Positions 9,730-17,846 of a stretch of DNA of 64,000 nt are shown here, in pieces; within the stretch, counting starts at the first letter, position 1, and every line of letters starts with the position of its first letter. The stretch spans positions 496,160 to 560,159 of the forward strand of contig MKVB01000006.1 in assembly GCA_001899085.1 (NCBI GenBank), written 5' to 3'. Position numbers and translations under genes: made by a program. The notes beneath the pieces are model-generated. The model did no database searches and was not told where the DNA came from. It saw only the letters and a program-made list of their open reading frames with translations. This DNA comes from Devosia sp. 66-14. GTDB taxonomy: Bacteria; Pseudomonadota; Alphaproteobacteria; Rhizobiales; Devosiaceae.

Positions 9730-9741
9730 CCGCGCCGCGCT

Positions 9742-10197
9742 TCAGATTTCCTCTGGCGGCTCCCAGTTCGGCCAGTCGGCGACATGGTCTTCCCACTCGC
9801 CCGGCTTCACCGATTGCTCCGGCACGGTGCGGCCGCGAACCGAGACGCCGACGGCCATCACGGTTTCGGGATCGCCCGAGACCAGCGGATGCCACCAGGC
9901 GAGCCCCTTGCCTTCGGCGATCCGGCGATAGGCGCAGGTCTTGGGAATCCACTCGATGGTGCGGACGTTCTCCGGCGTCAGCTTGATGCAGTCGGGCACG
10001 ACCTTCAGCCGGTTGGGATAGTCCGAACAGCGGCAGCTTTCGCCGTCGAGCAGCTGGCAGCGGACATCGGACACGTAGATGTCGCCGGTGTCCTCATCTT
10101 CGAGTTTCATCAGGCAGCAGCGCCCGCAGCCGTCGCAGAGCGATTCCCACTCCACCGGCGTCATTTCCTCGAGTGTCTTTTCGTCCCAGAAGGCCAT
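9742..10197 (-). CDS. ycgN: YcgN/UPF0260-family cysteine-cluster protein
   Basis: Small cytoplasmic protein of 151 aa from the UPF0260/YcgN family (YkgJ-type zinc- or iron-chelating cysteine cluster). C21, C24, C27 and C28 lie in [11 protein letters not shown] and further Cys follow in VRCQLL, CRCSDY, DCIKL and TCAYR. Length and the N-terminal '[18 protein letters not shown]' fit the family. The ATG at 10197 gives the family N-terminus; the longer open frame upstream is not needed. The function of the family is not established. It is transcribed divergently from the PBP1A gene. Confidence 0.85.
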   Translation of the reverse strand: MAFWDEKTLEEMTPVEWESLCDGCGRCCLMKLEDEDTGDIYVSDVRCQLLDGESCRCSDYPNRLKVVPDCIKLTPENVRTIEWIPKTCAYRRIAEGKGLAWWHPLVSGDPETVMAVGVSVRGRTVPEQSVKPGEWEDHVADWPNWEPPEEI

Positions 10198-10380
10198 CAA
10201 AGGTTCCTGTGCGCGATGGGGGCGTCGGCATGGGGATAACCGCCCGGGTTCCCCTTTCCTTGCCACGCCTTGCGCTAGTGTGCTTGCGCAAACCGCAAGC
10301 TGATCATATTCGAGCGACTGCCTTGCCAATGCGCCCCAAATTGGGGAGATTCAAGACCTTGGTACGCCGCGGAGTTTTTG

Positions 10381-12546
10381 GTGCAGGATCCGTTCTACCA
10401 CAAAGAGAAGCGGCGCAAGAAAACCCGCATGCTGGCAGCGGACGCCTGGCTCGACTCGGCGATGTACGAGTTCGGCCAGTCGCTGGGGCGCGGCTACACG
10501 CGGGTCGAAGATTTCTTCTCGCGTTTCCGCATCTCAGGCATCAAGCGGCTCTTCGTTGAAATCGTCTCCGACGGCTTCAGCTTCCTCGCCATCGGCATGG
10601 TGCTGATGACGGCGCTGGCGCTGCCGGCGTTCGATGCCACCGCGACCGGCCGCTTCAACAAGGCCGAGGATTTCGCCGTCACCTTCCTTGATCGCTACGG
10701 CAACGAGATCGGCCGCCGCGGCATCCGCTCCGACGATTCCTACCCGCTCGACAAATTGCCGGACTATTTCGTCAAGGCGGCTCTCGCCACCGAGGATCGG
10801 CGCTTTTACGATCACTGGGGCATCGACCCGATCGGTACGCTCCGGGCGCTGATGTCCAACGCGCAGGGCGAAAACTCGACCCAGGGCGGTTCCTCGATCA
10901 CCCAGCAGCTGGCCAAGAACCTGTTCCTGAGCTCCGAGCGTACCCTCGAGCGCAAGATCAAGGAGGCGTTCCTCGCGGTCTGGCTGGAGTGGCATTATTC
11001 CAAGGACGAGATCCTCAAGCTCTATTTCGACCGCGCCTATATGGGCGGCGGCAATTTCGGCGCGGCGGCGGCAGCCGAGTTCTATTTCGGCAAGAAGATC
11101 ACCGATGTGAACCTGGCCGAGGCGGCGATGCTGGCCGGGCTGTTCAAGGCGCCGACCAAATACGCCCCGCATGTCGACCTCGCGGCGGCGCGCGGTCGCG
11201 CCAACCTGGTGCTGTCCAACCTCGTCGACGCGGGCTTTCTCACCGAGGGACAGGTCACGGCGGCGCGGCGCAACCCGGCGACGCCGATCGACCGTTCGGC
11301 CGAGGCGAACTCGCCCAACTACTTCCTCGACTATGCCTTCGAGGAGGCCAAGAAGATCATCGAGGCCAGCGGCACCACCTCGAACACCTTCGTGGTGCGC
11401 ACCACCATCGATCCGGTGCTGCAGTCCTATGCCGAGGATTCCGTCACCTCGGTGGTGCGCGAGCAGGGTGAGGCCTACAATGTCAGCCAGGCGGCGATGG
11501 TGGTGCTGGAGCCCACCGGGCCGATCCGCGCCATGGTCGGCGGAGTGGACTATGGCAAGAGCCAGTTCAACCGTTCGATCGTCCCCAACCGGCAGCCGGG
11601 TTCGGCATTCAAGCTGTTCGACTACGGCGCAGCGTTCGAGAACATCCCGGAATACGACCCCGACACCGTGGTTTCGGGCGCCACCCAGTGCATCGGCAAC
11701 TGGTGCCCGCAGAACTACTCGCGCAATGCGGTCGGCCGCATCAGCCTGATCTCGGCCTTCCAGCAGTCGATCAACACCGTGCCGGTGAACCTGTCGATCA
11801 AGATGGGCCGCCAGCCGATCGCCGACTTCGCGCACAAGATCGGCATCACCAACGATTTCCCGGTCACCCGTTCGCTGGCGCTCGGCGCGGCTTCGGTCAG
11901 CGTCATCGACATGGCGTCGTCCTATGCGGTGTTCGCCAACCAGGGCTACAAGACGCCGGCCTACGGCATTACCCGCATCACGACGCTGTCGGGCGAGCCG
12001 ATCTTCGATGCCGATCCAGAGGCACACCTGGAGCGCGTGGTCAGCGACCGGACCGTGAGATACATGAATCGGATGATGCGCGCCGTGGTCGAAAGCGGCA
12101 CCGGCCGCCGGGCGCTGATCGAGGGCGTCCCGTCGGTGGGCAAAACCGGCACCACGTCATCGTACCGCGATGCCTGGTTCTGCGGTTTCACCGGCAACTA
12201 TGTGGCGGCCGTCTGGTTCGGCAATGACGACTACCGGCCGACCAAGACGCTCACCGGCGGCCTGCTGCCGACGATCGCCTGGCAGAAATTCATGGCCTAT
12301 GCCCACACCAATATCGAGATCAAGCCGGTCGAGGGCGTGGACTTCAAGCCCGCGCCGTTCGTCATTGCCAATGCCGAGGAGGGCCAGCCGATCGCGCCAG
12401 TCGTCGAACGTCCGCCGGGGCTGAAACCCGGCGCGGCCGACAAGCTGCTCGAAGTCGCCGACCGGCTGCGCAATGCGCTCAATGGCGGCGCCGGCAACCA
12501 GGCGGCGCTCACGGTCACCTCTCCTGCTCCAGCCAAGGCGCTGTAA
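10381..12546 (+). CDS. penicillin-binding protein 1A, bifunctional transglycosylase/transpeptidase
   Basis: Class A PBP of ~721 aa that polymerises and cross-links peptidoglycan at the outer face of the inner membrane. A cytoplasmic N-terminus and one membrane segment (about residues 60-80) precede a GT51 domain, with the catalytic Glu (E138) in ATEDRRFYDHWG and the TQGGSSITQQLAKN motif. The transpeptidase domain has S408 in GSAFK (SxxK), SIN at 463-465 and KTGTT at 588. All catalytic residues are present. The start is uncertain: GTG 10381 has GGAG six nt upstream, while TTG 10378 is also possible. It heads a run with the DUF1214 and DUF1254 genes. Confidence 0.9.
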   Translation: MQDPFYHKEKRRKKTRMLAADAWLDSAMYEFGQSLGRGYTRVEDFFSRFRISGIKRLFVEIVSDGFSFLAIGMVLMTALALPAFDATATGRFNKAEDFAVTFLDRYGNEIGRRGIRSDDSYPLDKLPDYFVKAALATEDRRFYDHWGIDPIGTLRALMSNAQGENSTQGGSSITQQLAKNLFLSSERTLERKIKEAFLAVWLEWHYSKDEILKLYFDRAYMGGGNFGAAAAAEFYFGKKITDVNLAEAAMLAGLFKAPTKYAPHVDLAAARGRANLVLSNLVDAGFLTEGQVTAARRNPATPIDRSAEANSPNYFLDYAFEEAKKIIEASGTTSNTFVVRTTIDPVLQSYAEDSVTSVVREQGEAYNVSQAAMVVLEPTGPIRAMVGGVDYGKSQFNRSIVPNRQPGSAFKLFDYGAAFENIPEYDPDTVVSGATQCIGNWCPQNYSRNAVGRISLISAFQQSINTVPVNLSIKMGRQPIADFAHKIGITNDFPVTRSLALGAASVSVIDMASSYAVFANQGYKTPAYGITRITTLSGEPIFDADPEAHLERVVSDRTVRYMNRMMRAVVESGTGRRALIEGVPSVGKTGTTSSYRDAWFCGFTGNYVAAVWFGNDDYRPTKTLTGGLLPTIAWQKFMAYAHTNIEIKPVEGVDFKPAPFVIANAEEGQPIAPVVERPPGLKPGAADKLLEVADRLRNALNGGAGNQAALTVTSPAPAKAL

Positions 12547-12549
12547 CCG

Positions 12550-13128
12550 TTGCGCTTTCTTGTTCACCTCGGGACCATGCTGCTGGTCGCTCTGGCGGTC
12601 GGCTTCGGCCTCAGCTGGTATGCGCTGAGCGATGGCCGGCTGTTCGGCGCCATCGAGATCGGTCCATGGTCGGCGTGGCGCGACGTGGGCGTGCCGGCCC
12701 CCGACCCCTATACCCGCGCCTTCATTGCCCGTGCCGGCGCGCTCGAGCTCGGCGCCAGCGAGGGCATCCAGTTCGTTGCCACGACGGACAGCGACAACCG
12801 CCGCCTCGACCGCGCCTGCCGCTACCGCATCGACGGCAGCACGCCGGCGGCGCGGTTCTGGACGCTGGTGCCGGTGGCGCCGGACGACGGCAGGCCGATT
12901 ACCCGGGCGGACGGGCCGCTCGACTTCCAGAGTTCGCGGCTCAGCCGCGCCGGCGATGGTTCGGTGGAGCTCTATGTCTCCAAGGCACTTTCGCCGCAGA
13001 ACTGGCTGGAGATTACCGGCGACGGCGCGTTCGACCTGGTGCTGACGCTCTACGACACCTCGAGCCTGTCGGGTGTCGCCGCCGATGTCGCCGCCCTTCC
13101 CTCGATCATCCGTGAGACCTGCGCATGA
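12550..13128 (+). CDS. DUF1214 domain-containing membrane-anchored protein
   Basis: Protein of 192 aa with an N-terminal signal anchor (about residues 3-25) and a periplasmic DUF1214-like domain (EIGPWSAWRDVGVP, EGIQFVATTDSD, CRYRIDG). It starts with TTG three nt after the PBP1A stop and overlaps the next gene by ATGA. Such DUF1214 and DUF1254 proteins are commonly adjacent in Hyphomicrobiales. Function is unknown; linkage to PBP1A hints at an envelope role, which is inference only. Confidence 0.75.
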   Translation: MRFLVHLGTMLLVALAVGFGLSWYALSDGRLFGAIEIGPWSAWRDVGVPAPDPYTRAFIARAGALELGASEGIQFVATTDSDNRRLDRACRYRIDGSTPAARFWTLVPVAPDDGRPITRADGPLDFQSSRLSRAGDGSVELYVSKALSPQNWLEITGDGAFDLVLTLYDTSSLSGVAADVAALPSIIRETCA

Positions 13129-13673
13129 TCCGCACGCTGCTTTGGCTGCTCGCCGGCGCCGTGCTGGGCGGCATCATCCACATCGCGGTGATCCTCAGCC
13201 TGCCGGCGCTGTCGGCAACCTCCGCCTGGGACCAGGTGGCGGCGGTCGGCACCGGGCCTGGGCCCACGGTCCTGCCGGCCGCCACGCCCAATGCGCCCAA
13301 TCCGCTGCGGCTCGACCCCGAGCTGACTTATGCGGTCTGCCGGATCGACCTCAGGCTTGGCCCGGCATCGGTGGGCGGCACCCTGCCCCAGGCCTTCTGG
13401 TCCGTGGCGGTCTATAGCCGGGCCGGTACGGTGGTCTACTCGACCACCAATCGCGACGGCGTCGGTACGGCGCTCGACCTCGGCATCTTCAACCCGGCGC
13501 AGACGCGCCTGCTGGCCGAGCAGAAGCTCGATGTCGCCGAGGGACTGTTGATCGTCGAAGCCAGGGAGGACGACCTGTTCGTGGTTGTCCGTCTCGCTCC
13601 GCCGCACCCGGAAATGCGCGCCCGCTACGAGAAGGCCCTCGGCAACCTCAAGTGCGGCACCATCGCGACCTGA
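13125..13673 (+). CDS. DUF1254 domain-containing membrane-anchored protein
   Basis: Protein of 182 aa with an N-terminal hydrophobic anchor (residues ~4-25) and an exported DUF1254-like domain (ELTYAVCRIDLRLGP, FWSVAVYSRAGTVVYS). The ATG overlaps the stop of the DUF1214 gene by 4 nt (ATGA), indicating co-translation of the pair. Function is unknown. It is the last gene of the PBP1A transcription unit and converges on the secreted-protein gene at 13744. Confidence 0.75.
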   Translation: MIRTLLWLLAGAVLGGIIHIAVILSLPALSATSAWDQVAAVGTGPGPTVLPAATPNAPNPLRLDPELTYAVCRIDLRLGPASVGGTLPQAFWSVAVYSRAGTVVYSTTNRDGVGTALDLGIFNPAQTRLLAEQKLDVAEGLLIVEAREDDLFVVVRLAPPHPEMRARYEKALGNLKCGTIAT

Positions 13674-13743
13674 GCGGATCGCGGACACCAATGAGATATC
13701 CGAGCCCGGGACGCGGTCGGGCTCGCAACCGGCACGGCGCGCG

Positions 13744-14547
13744 CTACTTGCGATACTCGCCCTCGCTGGGTGCATCCATCAGCACGCGGCCGGGGATGGC
13801 ACCCTTGCCGCCGCTGCCGTCATCCCAGCCATCGCCGCAGAAATCGAACGCCTCGGCGCGATCGACCCAGCCGGCCAGCCGGCTCAGCCGTTCGTCGACC
13901 ACCACCGCCTCGCCATGCGGCGTTTCGACCAGGAAATGGTCTAGCGCATAACTGTACGAGCCATAGCGATAGCCGAGCGCGGCGACGAAACGGCCGACAT
14001 AAAGGTCGTTCTCCGCCTTGCGCAGGCGCAGCTGCTTGAGCATCGACGCTTCCATATCGGTGAGCTCGGTCGCCGCCACGGCGCGCTGCCGATCGATTTC
14101 GACCACGGCGCAGATCGCCTTGAACGTGGCTGGCAGGGTCAGCAGGTCCGCCCCGATATCGTCGGCAATGGTGTTGTAGCGCACCCGCGAGGAGGCATAG
14201 CGCTCGTTGGAAAGCCAGCGGTAATAGAGATCGAACTTGTCCGGCCGTGAGCTGAACACGCCGGCAACGAAGATCACCTGCTCGTAGTCGAAGGCCCAGT
14301 CCCTCGCATGCCGCGCGATGAGGAACCGGTACACCCGGTCGTGCATCTCGCGTTCCTCGTCGGTGATGTTGAAGTCCGACACCGGCTGGTTGCCGAGCCG
14401 ACGCATCAGCCGGTCCGTCTCGGGGATGATCTTGTCGTTGAGCACGCCCGGTTTCACCCGGCCGAAATCGCCAAGCTCATGCGCGCCCGCTGGCGCACAA
14501 AGCAGCAGCGCCAGCCCCAGCGCACGAACCAGGCGCAGCTCAGCCAC
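13744..14547 (-). CDS. secreted protein of unknown function
   Basis: Protein of 267 aa with a GTG start at 14547, giving a clear signal peptide (VRALGLALLLCAPAGA, cleavage before HE). The mature protein is helical and charged (DEEREMHDRVYRFLI; KQLRLRKAENDLYVGRFVAAL) and ends in a segment with WDDGSGGKG. I do not recognise the family. The start overlaps the stop of the small upstream gene by 8 nt, suggesting coupling. A much longer N-terminal reading up to 14769 is open but non-protein-like. Confidence 0.6.
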   Translation of the reverse strand: MAELRLVRALGLALLLCAPAGAHELGDFGRVKPGVLNDKIIPETDRLMRRLGNQPVSDFNITDEEREMHDRVYRFLIARHARDWAFDYEQVIFVAGVFSSRPDKFDLYYRWLSNERYASSRVRYNTIADDIGADLLTLPATFKAICAVVEIDRQRAVAATELTDMEASMLKQLRLRKAENDLYVGRFVAALGYRYGSYSYALDHFLVETPHGEAVVVDERLSRLAGWVDRAEAFDFCGDGWDDGSGGKGAIPGRVLMDAPSEGEYRK

Positions 14548-14803
14548 GGCGGCGCTTGCCGCCCGAGGCCGTTCCGACCGGCTTGTCCGGCAGCGGCGAG
14601 GAGCCCCCGCCCCGCTCGTAGCGAACTCCGGTGAACAACAGGACCTCACCCGAGCCCGCCGATTGGGAGCGCGTTCTCGTGCGTCCACGCTTTGGTAGTT
14701 GAACCAACTTTCCCAACCTTGCCTCCGGGCGGGCGGGCGATGCTTGCCGGGGACCCATTCCATCGGCAAATCGGGAGCGACGCAGAGACCCGATGAAAGC
14801 CAT
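14540..14803 (-). CDS. small Arg-rich hypothetical protein
   Basis: Open frame of 87 aa, strongly basic, containing GEVLLFTGVRYERGG followed by a Pro/Gly linker and a C-terminal GGKRRRG. A 'LFTGVRYER' core followed by a low-complexity basic tail is, from memory, recurrent in small rhizobial hypothetical proteins, which argues that this is a real gene. Its stop overlaps the GTG start of the secreted protein downstream by 8 nt. Function unknown. Confidence 0.5.
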   Translation of the reverse strand: MAFIGSLRRSRFADGMGPRQASPARPEARLGKLVQLPKRGRTRTRSQSAGSGEVLLFTGVRYERGGGSSPLPDKPVGTASGGKRRRG

Positions 14804-14899
14804 TAAGAGTTCGTCAAGGTTAACAGTTCGCTAACGATTTCCCTGAAATAGTCAGCCGTGTGGTTGAGGCCCGAATCCTGGGGCCTTTCAGGGCAAATT

Positions 14900-16042
14900 A
14901 TGATCGGTTTCCAGCCTTACGAGACGTTCCAGCTCCTCATCGAGACGGGCGGCGTCGATCGGACGAACACGCTGCTGTGCGCGGCATGCGATGCATTTGC
15001 ACGCCGCGGGCGACCAACCAGTGCCGAAATGGAACAGTTTGCGGCGCTCGCCCAGCGCCTGTTCCCGGCTGCCGCGCCTGCCGCACGCGCCAAGGCTGCG
15101 GCCACGCTCGGCCGCTCGGAGGACCTGTCGCCCGAACTCGAGCAACTGGTGGTGCGCCACCTGGGCGACGACCTGCCGGATTTCCTGGTCTCGGCGCCCA
15201 AGCTGTCCGAGGGCACCATGCTCAAGGTGATCTCGGCCAATGACGTGGCGCTAGGCGCGGCGCTGGCCCGCCGCGCGGACCTCTCCAATAACGTGCTCGG
15301 CCGGCTGTTCCAGATGAACAGCCGCAAGGTCTATCGCGCCATCGCCACCAATACGGCGATCGTGCCGCGTGGGCCCTATCTCAGCGCCCTCGCCCGCTCC
15401 GCGCAGATGGATCACCAGGTCGCCTGGTCGCTGGCGGCACGCGAGGATTTCGACGCCGCGTTGCTGGCGCCGGCGTTCTTCGACCTGGGCGAGAACGACC
15501 GGGTGAAGGTGATCAATGCCTTCGCCCAGCGCGAGACCCCGGTCGCGCCGATCAGGCGCACGCTCGAACAGCTGTCGGTCGCCACCGGGGAACTCACCCG
15601 GGCGCTGATGAAGCTGTTCTCGGAGAACCGGCGGCCGGAAGTCACCAAGCTGCTGCATCAGATCACCGGGCTCGACGAAGTGCGCTGCGGGCAGATCGCG
15701 CATGATACCTCGGGCGCCGCACTGTTCGTGGTGCTGCGCGCCTTCGGCTGCAACGCCACCGACGGGCTCAAGGTGCTGATCCACGCCACCTCGCATGACG
15801 AGGATCGCTCCAAGGCGCTGGCGCAGTTCTCCAAGCTGTTCGAGACGGTCAGCGTCGACGCTACGGCGTTCCTGATGAGCGCCTGGCGCGGCGAAGTGAA
15901 CCTGCTCGACCTGACCAAGCCGGAGTACAAGCCGTTCGAGATCGAGCGGCGCCGCATTCCGCCGCCGCAGACCCGCGAGCGCAACCCGGTGGTCGACCAG
16001 GCGATCGAGGCGCTGGCCCGGATCGGCGCGCGGGCCTCGTAG
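14900..16042 (+). CDS. DUF2336 domain-containing protein
   Basis: Cytoplasmic helical protein of 380 aa resembling alphaproteobacterial DUF2336 proteins, built of HEAT-like helical repeats (SEDLSPELEQLVVRHL; ISANDVALGAALARRADLS; IATNTAIVPRG). ATG 14900 (MIGFQPYETF) is preferred over an in-frame GTG at 14858. It is transcribed divergently from the small Arg-rich gene and is apparently monocistronic. Function is not established for the family. Confidence 0.8.
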   Translation: MIGFQPYETFQLLIETGGVDRTNTLLCAACDAFARRGRPTSAEMEQFAALAQRLFPAAAPAARAKAAATLGRSEDLSPELEQLVVRHLGDDLPDFLVSAPKLSEGTMLKVISANDVALGAALARRADLSNNVLGRLFQMNSRKVYRAIATNTAIVPRGPYLSALARSAQMDHQVAWSLAAREDFDAALLAPAFFDLGENDRVKVINAFAQRETPVAPIRRTLEQLSVATGELTRALMKLFSENRRPEVTKLLHQITGLDEVRCGQIAHDTSGAALFVVLRAFGCNATDGLKVLIHATSHDEDRSKALAQFSKLFETVSVDATAFLMSAWRGEVNLLDLTKPEYKPFEIERRRIPPPQTRERNPVVDQAIEALARIGARAS

Positions 16043-16063
16043 CAGCCGGCCGGAGGTCGGCCC

Positions 16064-16396
16064 CTACTTGGCCACCTCCAGCCCCAGCTCGCCGCTGCGC
16101 AGTTCCAGCGACACCACCCAGAGATCGGGGTCGAAGTCCTGTTCGCGGGCGATCCGGTCGCGCACCTTGTCGGGCTCGACATGGTCGAAGCGCAGCTGGA
16201 ACACCCGGTCCTCGTCGTTATCGCCGAGGCTGGCAGCCGGCGCAGGCGTATAGAGCGACACCTCGCCGTTGAGGTGATCCACCTCGACGAAGATCTGCCC
16301 GGCGATCGGGTCGCCACGGCGGGACACCACGCAGAGGTGGCCAATATCGTTATGACGGCGCACGAACGCCGAAACCCAGAGGTCGGTGCGGAACAT
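16064..16396 (-). CDS. DUF1491 family protein
   Basis: Protein of 110 aa matching the compact DUF1491 family of alphaproteobacteria (start MFRTDLWVSAFVRRHN; core RRGDPIAGQIFVEV; C-terminal DPDLWVVSLELRSG). Cytoplasmic, function unknown. It is the last of three minus-strand genes (sensor kinase, peptidoglycan-binding protein, DUF1491), with a perfect 10-bp hairpin in the gap before it. Confidence 0.82.
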   Translation of the reverse strand: MFRTDLWVSAFVRRHNDIGHLCVVSRRGDPIAGQIFVEVDHLNGEVSLYTPAPAASLGDNDEDRVFQLRFDHVEPDKVRDRIAREQDFDPDLWVVSLELRSGELGLEVAK

Positions 16397-16402
16397 GGGT
16401 CA

Positions 16403-16427
16403 GCTGTGCCGGAAAATCCGGCACAGC
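16403..16427. other. perfect 10-bp hairpin between minus-strand genes
   Basis: GCTGTGCCGG and CCGGCACAGC pair over 10 bp around a 5-nt loop. The structure lies between the peptidoglycan-binding gene and DUF1491, both minus strand. No T-tract follows on either strand, so an mRNA processing or attenuation structure is as likely as termination. Confidence 0.5.
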
Positions 16428-16445
16428 GCCAGACGCTGCAGCGAT

Positions 16446-17846
16446 CTAGATCGAGGCGCCGTTGTCGACCAGCAGGTCGAGCAGTTCGGGCGAGATGCGG
16501 CCCGTCACCTTGTAGTTGAAATAGACTTCGAAGTTGCGGATCGCCTTGGCGGTCGCCTCGCCGGCCACGCCGTCCGCCGGGCCATGCAGGAAGCCGAGGC
16601 TCCCCAGCCCGCGCTGCACCTTGGCGACGATCACCGGATCGGTCACCGAGAACGGCGCCATCAGCTGTTCCGGCGTCGCCTCGGTGTCGAGGACGGCAAT
16701 CGCCTCGCCCGGCTTGGGTGGCGCGGGCTCTTCGATCTTCAGCGGTACGCCGACCTGCGGCTTGTCCGGCAAGGATGCGAGTTCGGTCCGCGCCGCGGCG
16801 GCTTTGGGCGCCTGTGCAATCGTCTCGGGCACCAGCGCCACGGCCGGAGCCGCCTCGGCCGTGCTCAGGGCGCTCGACTGCGCGGCAAACTGCTGCTGCG
16901 CCACCGGCGTCTTGGGCAATGCCTTGGGCGGCGTGGTCATGGTCATCGACTGCACGCCGTCGACGATGGTGCTGATCGCGTCGCCGGCGGTTTCCGCCGC
17001 CATCTCGAGGGCGGCCTCGGGCGATTTCGGCACCGGCCGGCCGAGCAGGGTATTGCCGGTGGCGCGCTTGGTCGGCTCGATCGAGCCGGTCTGAATGTCG
17101 GCGACCAGCGGCTTGGGCTGCTCCATTGCGGCAAGCGATTGCGGTTTCACCCGGCCCGCCGTCGGCGGTTCGGCTTCGACCGGCGCAGATTGCGCCTGCG
17201 GCAACGTCACCTGGGCCGCAGGTTTCTGCACCTCCACCGGCGCGGCGACCGGGGCCGGCTGCGGCGCCGGGGTCGAGAGCGGCGCGGCGAGCACCATCTC
17301 GATGATTTCGCGGGTCAGCTCGCCGGTGGGCTTCAGCCCGCGCAGCTCCTCGAACTTTTTCAGCGCCCGTGCGGTCTGCGGCCCGTAATAGCCATCGACG
17401 GTGCCGGTGAAGAGCTGCAGGCGCTCGAGCTTGCGCTGCACCTCGAACACTTCCTTGTTGCCGATCGGCCCGCCCGAGGCCTCGACCGGGGCGGCAGCCG
17501 CCACCTGGCGCTGCACCTTGGCGGGCGCGCTCATCACGAAGCTCTTGGGGCGTGTCTTGGGAATCACCGGCTCGATGTCGGCCAGCCCCGCCGCTGATTC
17601 GATGGCGGGGGTGAACAATGGCGAGGGATGCTCCAGGCGCTGGCCGAACAGAGCGTTCGAGCCGGCCATGGCAGTGGTGACCACCAGGGCGGCGATCGCG
17701 GAATTGGTGAGGGGTGAGCGCATGTAGCGCGCAATGACCCAGAGCGCTGCACGGCCCGCCTGGGCCAATGCGACGCCGCCGACCTGCAAGGGCAGGTGCG
17801 CAAGAGTTGCTGCCGTCATAGGGCTCTTTTTCTTTCGTCGTGCCAT
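16446..17846 (-). CDS. membrane-anchored peptidoglycan-binding protein with two PG_binding_1 domains
   Basis: Protein of 466 aa: basic N-terminus, one membrane segment (about residues 45-65), then a periplasmic part. The first peptidoglycan-binding domain is at ~130-185 (VQRKLERLQLFTGTVDGYYG), a long Pro/Ala-rich linker spans ~190-380, and a second domain lies at ~400-460 (VQRGLGSLGFLHGPADGVAG). Low-complexity linkers of this sort span the periplasm. The ATG lies inside the 3' end of the sensor kinase gene (31-nt overlap), so the two are probably co-translated. A role in wall anchoring or in sensing wall state with the kinase is inference. Confidence 0.78.
   Translation of the reverse strand: MARRKKKSPMTAATLAHLPLQVGGVALAQAGRAALWVIARYMRSPLTNSAIAALVVTTAMAGSNALFGQRLEHPSPLFTPAIESAAGLADIEPVIPKTRPKSFVMSAPAKVQRQVAAAAPVEASGGPIGNKEVFEVQRKLERLQLFTGTVDGYYGPQTARALKKFEELRGLKPTGELTREIIEMVLAAPLSTPAPQPAPVAAPVEVQKPAAQVTLPQAQSAPVEAEPPTAGRVKPQSLAAMEQPKPLVADIQTGSIEPTKRATGNTLLGRPVPKSPEAALEMAAETAGDAISTIVDGVQSMTMTTPPKALPKTPVAQQQFAAQSSALSTAEAAPAVALVPETIAQAPKAAAARTELASLPDKPQVGVPLKIEEPAPPKPGEAIAVLDTEATPEQLMAPFSVTDPVIVAKVQRGLGSLGFLHGPADGVAGEATAKAIRNFEVYFNYKVTGRISPELLDLLVDNGASI

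Noticed and set aside
14548-14769. Longer N-terminus for the secreted protein at 13744
   Set aside because: The extra 74 residues are basic and low-complexity, and would bury the signal peptide; GTG 14547 gives a proper export signal.
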